Origin: Echinostoma caproni
Taxonomy: Eukaryota; Platyhelminthes; Trematoda; Plagiorchiida; Echinostomatidae
DNA: 24,203 nt
Direction: 5' to 3'
NCBI GenBank assembly: GCA_900618425.1
Contig: UZAN01044060.1
Location: forward strand, 1-24,203
The stretch's first letter is position 1. The number at the start of each line of letters is the position of its first letter. The notes below the pieces were generated by a model. That model was given only the letters and a program-made list of their open reading frames with translations, had not been told where the DNA came from and made no database searches. A program made the position numbers and the translations under genes. Shown here piece after piece: positions 22,622 through 24,203 of the stretch.

Positions 22622-24203
22622 CGCTTACTAAGTCCCGGGCTCCAAACACATTCATATCCCGAGAACCCTACTATTACATTGGATCACTCAATGCAAGTAC
22701 CGAATTCCGTCTCACAACCTGTGGTTTAAATTACCAGAGCTTCTCTATCAAAAAACGAATGGTAGCCGAACACGATGGGGTTGGCCAGGATACCACTTCT
22801 AATTCAATCGGATTTCTACAACGACGATATTTAAACTGTTGTTACACCAATGCTCAAGGACTCCTCAGGAAAGTTCCAGAGCTGAATTTTTGTTTCACTT
22901 CAGGTTAGTGAGATATTATTGCTGTTACAGAAACGTGGCTTGCAGCTGATATTCCGGACTCCGAATTGTCCTTACCAGAAATGTCTCTGCTCAGATGCGA
23001 TTGTGTTATCCGTGGTGGTGGTGTTCTACTCTAGTATCGAAAAAAATCCTGATTGCGAGCAAATCCACCCCCCACCCCCAGTTTTGACTCCAAACACGAT
23101 GACCGTTTGATTGGTGTCATCTATCGCCCTCCGTCAGCCACAGAATCAGCCAATATGACTCTTTTGAACACTATGCTACACATTCTCGCAAAATGATTTA
23201 CACATGTTATGCTAATGGGTGATTTCAACTGTCTCAACCTCGGCAAACTAATGACCAGCCATCACTTATTCGAACAACAATTCATAAAGCTAACTGTCTC
23301 ACAACCAATGTACAACCACGTAAAAGAGCATGCCAGATTTGGAAACTTGCAACTACAATCCATACTAGATTTGGTGTTGACAAAAGAAGAGTTGATGATA
23401 AAATCCGTCGCCGTAGCGACCCCTCTGGGACGATGTGACCATGCTGTCCTGTTGTTCAAATACATATGTTACGCTTCTGTCAAAGTAATTAACCCAAACA
23501 ACACTCGCACATTCATAAACTGTGCAAAGTTACAGAGATTGGCTCATTCTATCCAACTGATATCTCATAGGGAAGAGCACAACCCTGTAATTGTATGGTA
23601 GGAATTTGCTGACAATCTGCAACAACTACTGGCGTCAGTGACGCGGGTAAAAGTTGTTACCGAACCCAGCAGCCGGAAATCATCTATTCGAAGCCGTACA
23701 AAGAAATGGATATTTCTGAGGGAACTCTCTTGGGGAAAGTATAAACGACTTCCAAATGCATGCACCTGGAACAATTACCGACTGCTGCGAAACCACTGCA
23801 TCAAGTTGGTGCGCGAAGCTAAACTAAACCATCAAGAATCTCTAGCACAAAGACTTACTTCAAACCCCAAGCTTTTGTACAAACACGTTAACTCAGCTCG
23901 AAAAGTTAAACATGGAATACCGGTGCTCACTTCTTCTGGAAGAGCCACAGCCAATACAATGGAAGCCACTGAAATACTGAAGAACCGGTATGCCTAAGGT
24001 TTTGCTGAGTCAACTAACGAACAACTGTACCTCCTTCGCTGGATGCATCAAATTCCACATCCTTCACTAAACAAAGTATCACTCACTACCGAAAAAGTGA
24101 AAACAAAGCTATTGGCTTTGAGGAAGAATTCATCGCCACGGTATTCACCCCCAAACCCTTATCTGCTTGGCAAATGAAATAACCGAGCCACTAGCCTTCC
24201 CAA
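22622..24203 (+). pseudogene. CR1-like ORF2 pseudogene: APE endonuclease and start of reverse transcriptase (partial)
   Basis: One frame can be followed from about 22622 to 24166. It contains the endonuclease blocks CCYTNAQGLL (about 22837), AVTETWL (22921-22941, with the metal-binding Glu), GGGVLL, GVIYRPPS (23113-23136), LMGDFN (23212-23229) and CDHAVL (23434-23451), where the usual catalytic SDH reads CDH. The linker follows (RTKKWIFLREL, WNNYRLLRNHC) and then the RT entry LTTEKVKTKLLALRKNSSP (24082-24138). Seven in-frame stops lie at 22906, 22909, 23032, 23050, 23194, 23599 and 23995. A frame change near 24140-24166 is needed to continue into LANEITEPLAFP, after which the window ends. The catalytic FADD region is not included. 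The exact start is unclear because the ORF1 end overlaps it. Confidence 0.92.

Larger units (their letters stand above)
21500..24203 (+). mobile_element. CR1-like non-LTR retrotransposon, near-complete 5' half, runs off the window
   Basis: The plus strand holds ORF1 and most of the first half of ORF2 of a CR1-like LINE. The order finger, RRM-like modules, APE endonuclease, linker and RT start is the CR1 layout, and starting at an ORF1 finger is notable because most LINE copies are 5' truncated. The right end of the window cuts it inside the reverse transcriptase. It has many stops and frameshifts and is not autonomous as it stands. Intact relatives make ORF1p, an RNA-binding protein, and ORF2p, which nicks DNA and primes reverse transcription there. 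Confidence 0.93.

Overview
This window looks like non-coding, transposon-littered DNA from an animal nuclear genome. I found no intact protein-coding gene, no rRNA and no CRISPR array, and nothing bacterial. The base composition is AT-rich and the sequence carries single and short runs of N typical of a draft assembly. The repeat repertoire (CR1-like LINEs whose ORF1 has a PHD-type finger and RRM-like modules, two kinds of Penelope-like elements, and a tRNA-headed SINE) fits a flatworm, most probably a trematode with a large, gene-sparse genome. That assignment is inference from the transposon types, not proof.

Layout. Bases 1-4125 hold no recognisable gene. At about 4130-4400 (minus) there is a probable SINE whose head folds as a tRNA with the odd anticodon ACA; its head side is followed by a 20-base perfect palindrome. 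Bases 4430-8700 are unassigned, with one curious minus-strand block (5339-6006) that reads like decayed coding sequence or an LTR. At about 8700-10450 (minus, perhaps to 10640) lies a nearly full-span but dead Penelope-like element (PLE-A): N-terminal region, reverse transcriptase fingers and palm with YVDD, and a GIY-YIG endonuclease remnant. It has lost the stretch that should carry RT motif A. Bases 10650-19730 are again gene-free by eye, apart from a GC-richer open block at 18307-18618.

The right end is a transposon cluster on the plus strand. A second Penelope-like element of a different type (PLE-B, about 19730-21190) has its own YVDD box and a better preserved GIY-YIG motif. About 300 bases later a CR1-like LINE begins (about 21500 to beyond the window end). 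Its ORF1 reads PHD-like finger, helical segment, basic patch and two RRM-like modules. Its ORF2 has the apurinic endonuclease, the linker and the start of the reverse transcriptase.

All these elements are broken by stops and frameshifts, so none is autonomous here. Both PLE copies use target-primed reverse transcription in their intact relatives, with the GIY-YIG nuclease nicking the target; in CR1 the APE-type nuclease does that job. The most useful observations are the two previously unlabelled PLE pseudogenes, the decay pattern of the CR1 copy, and the ACA-anticodon tRNA-like SINE head.
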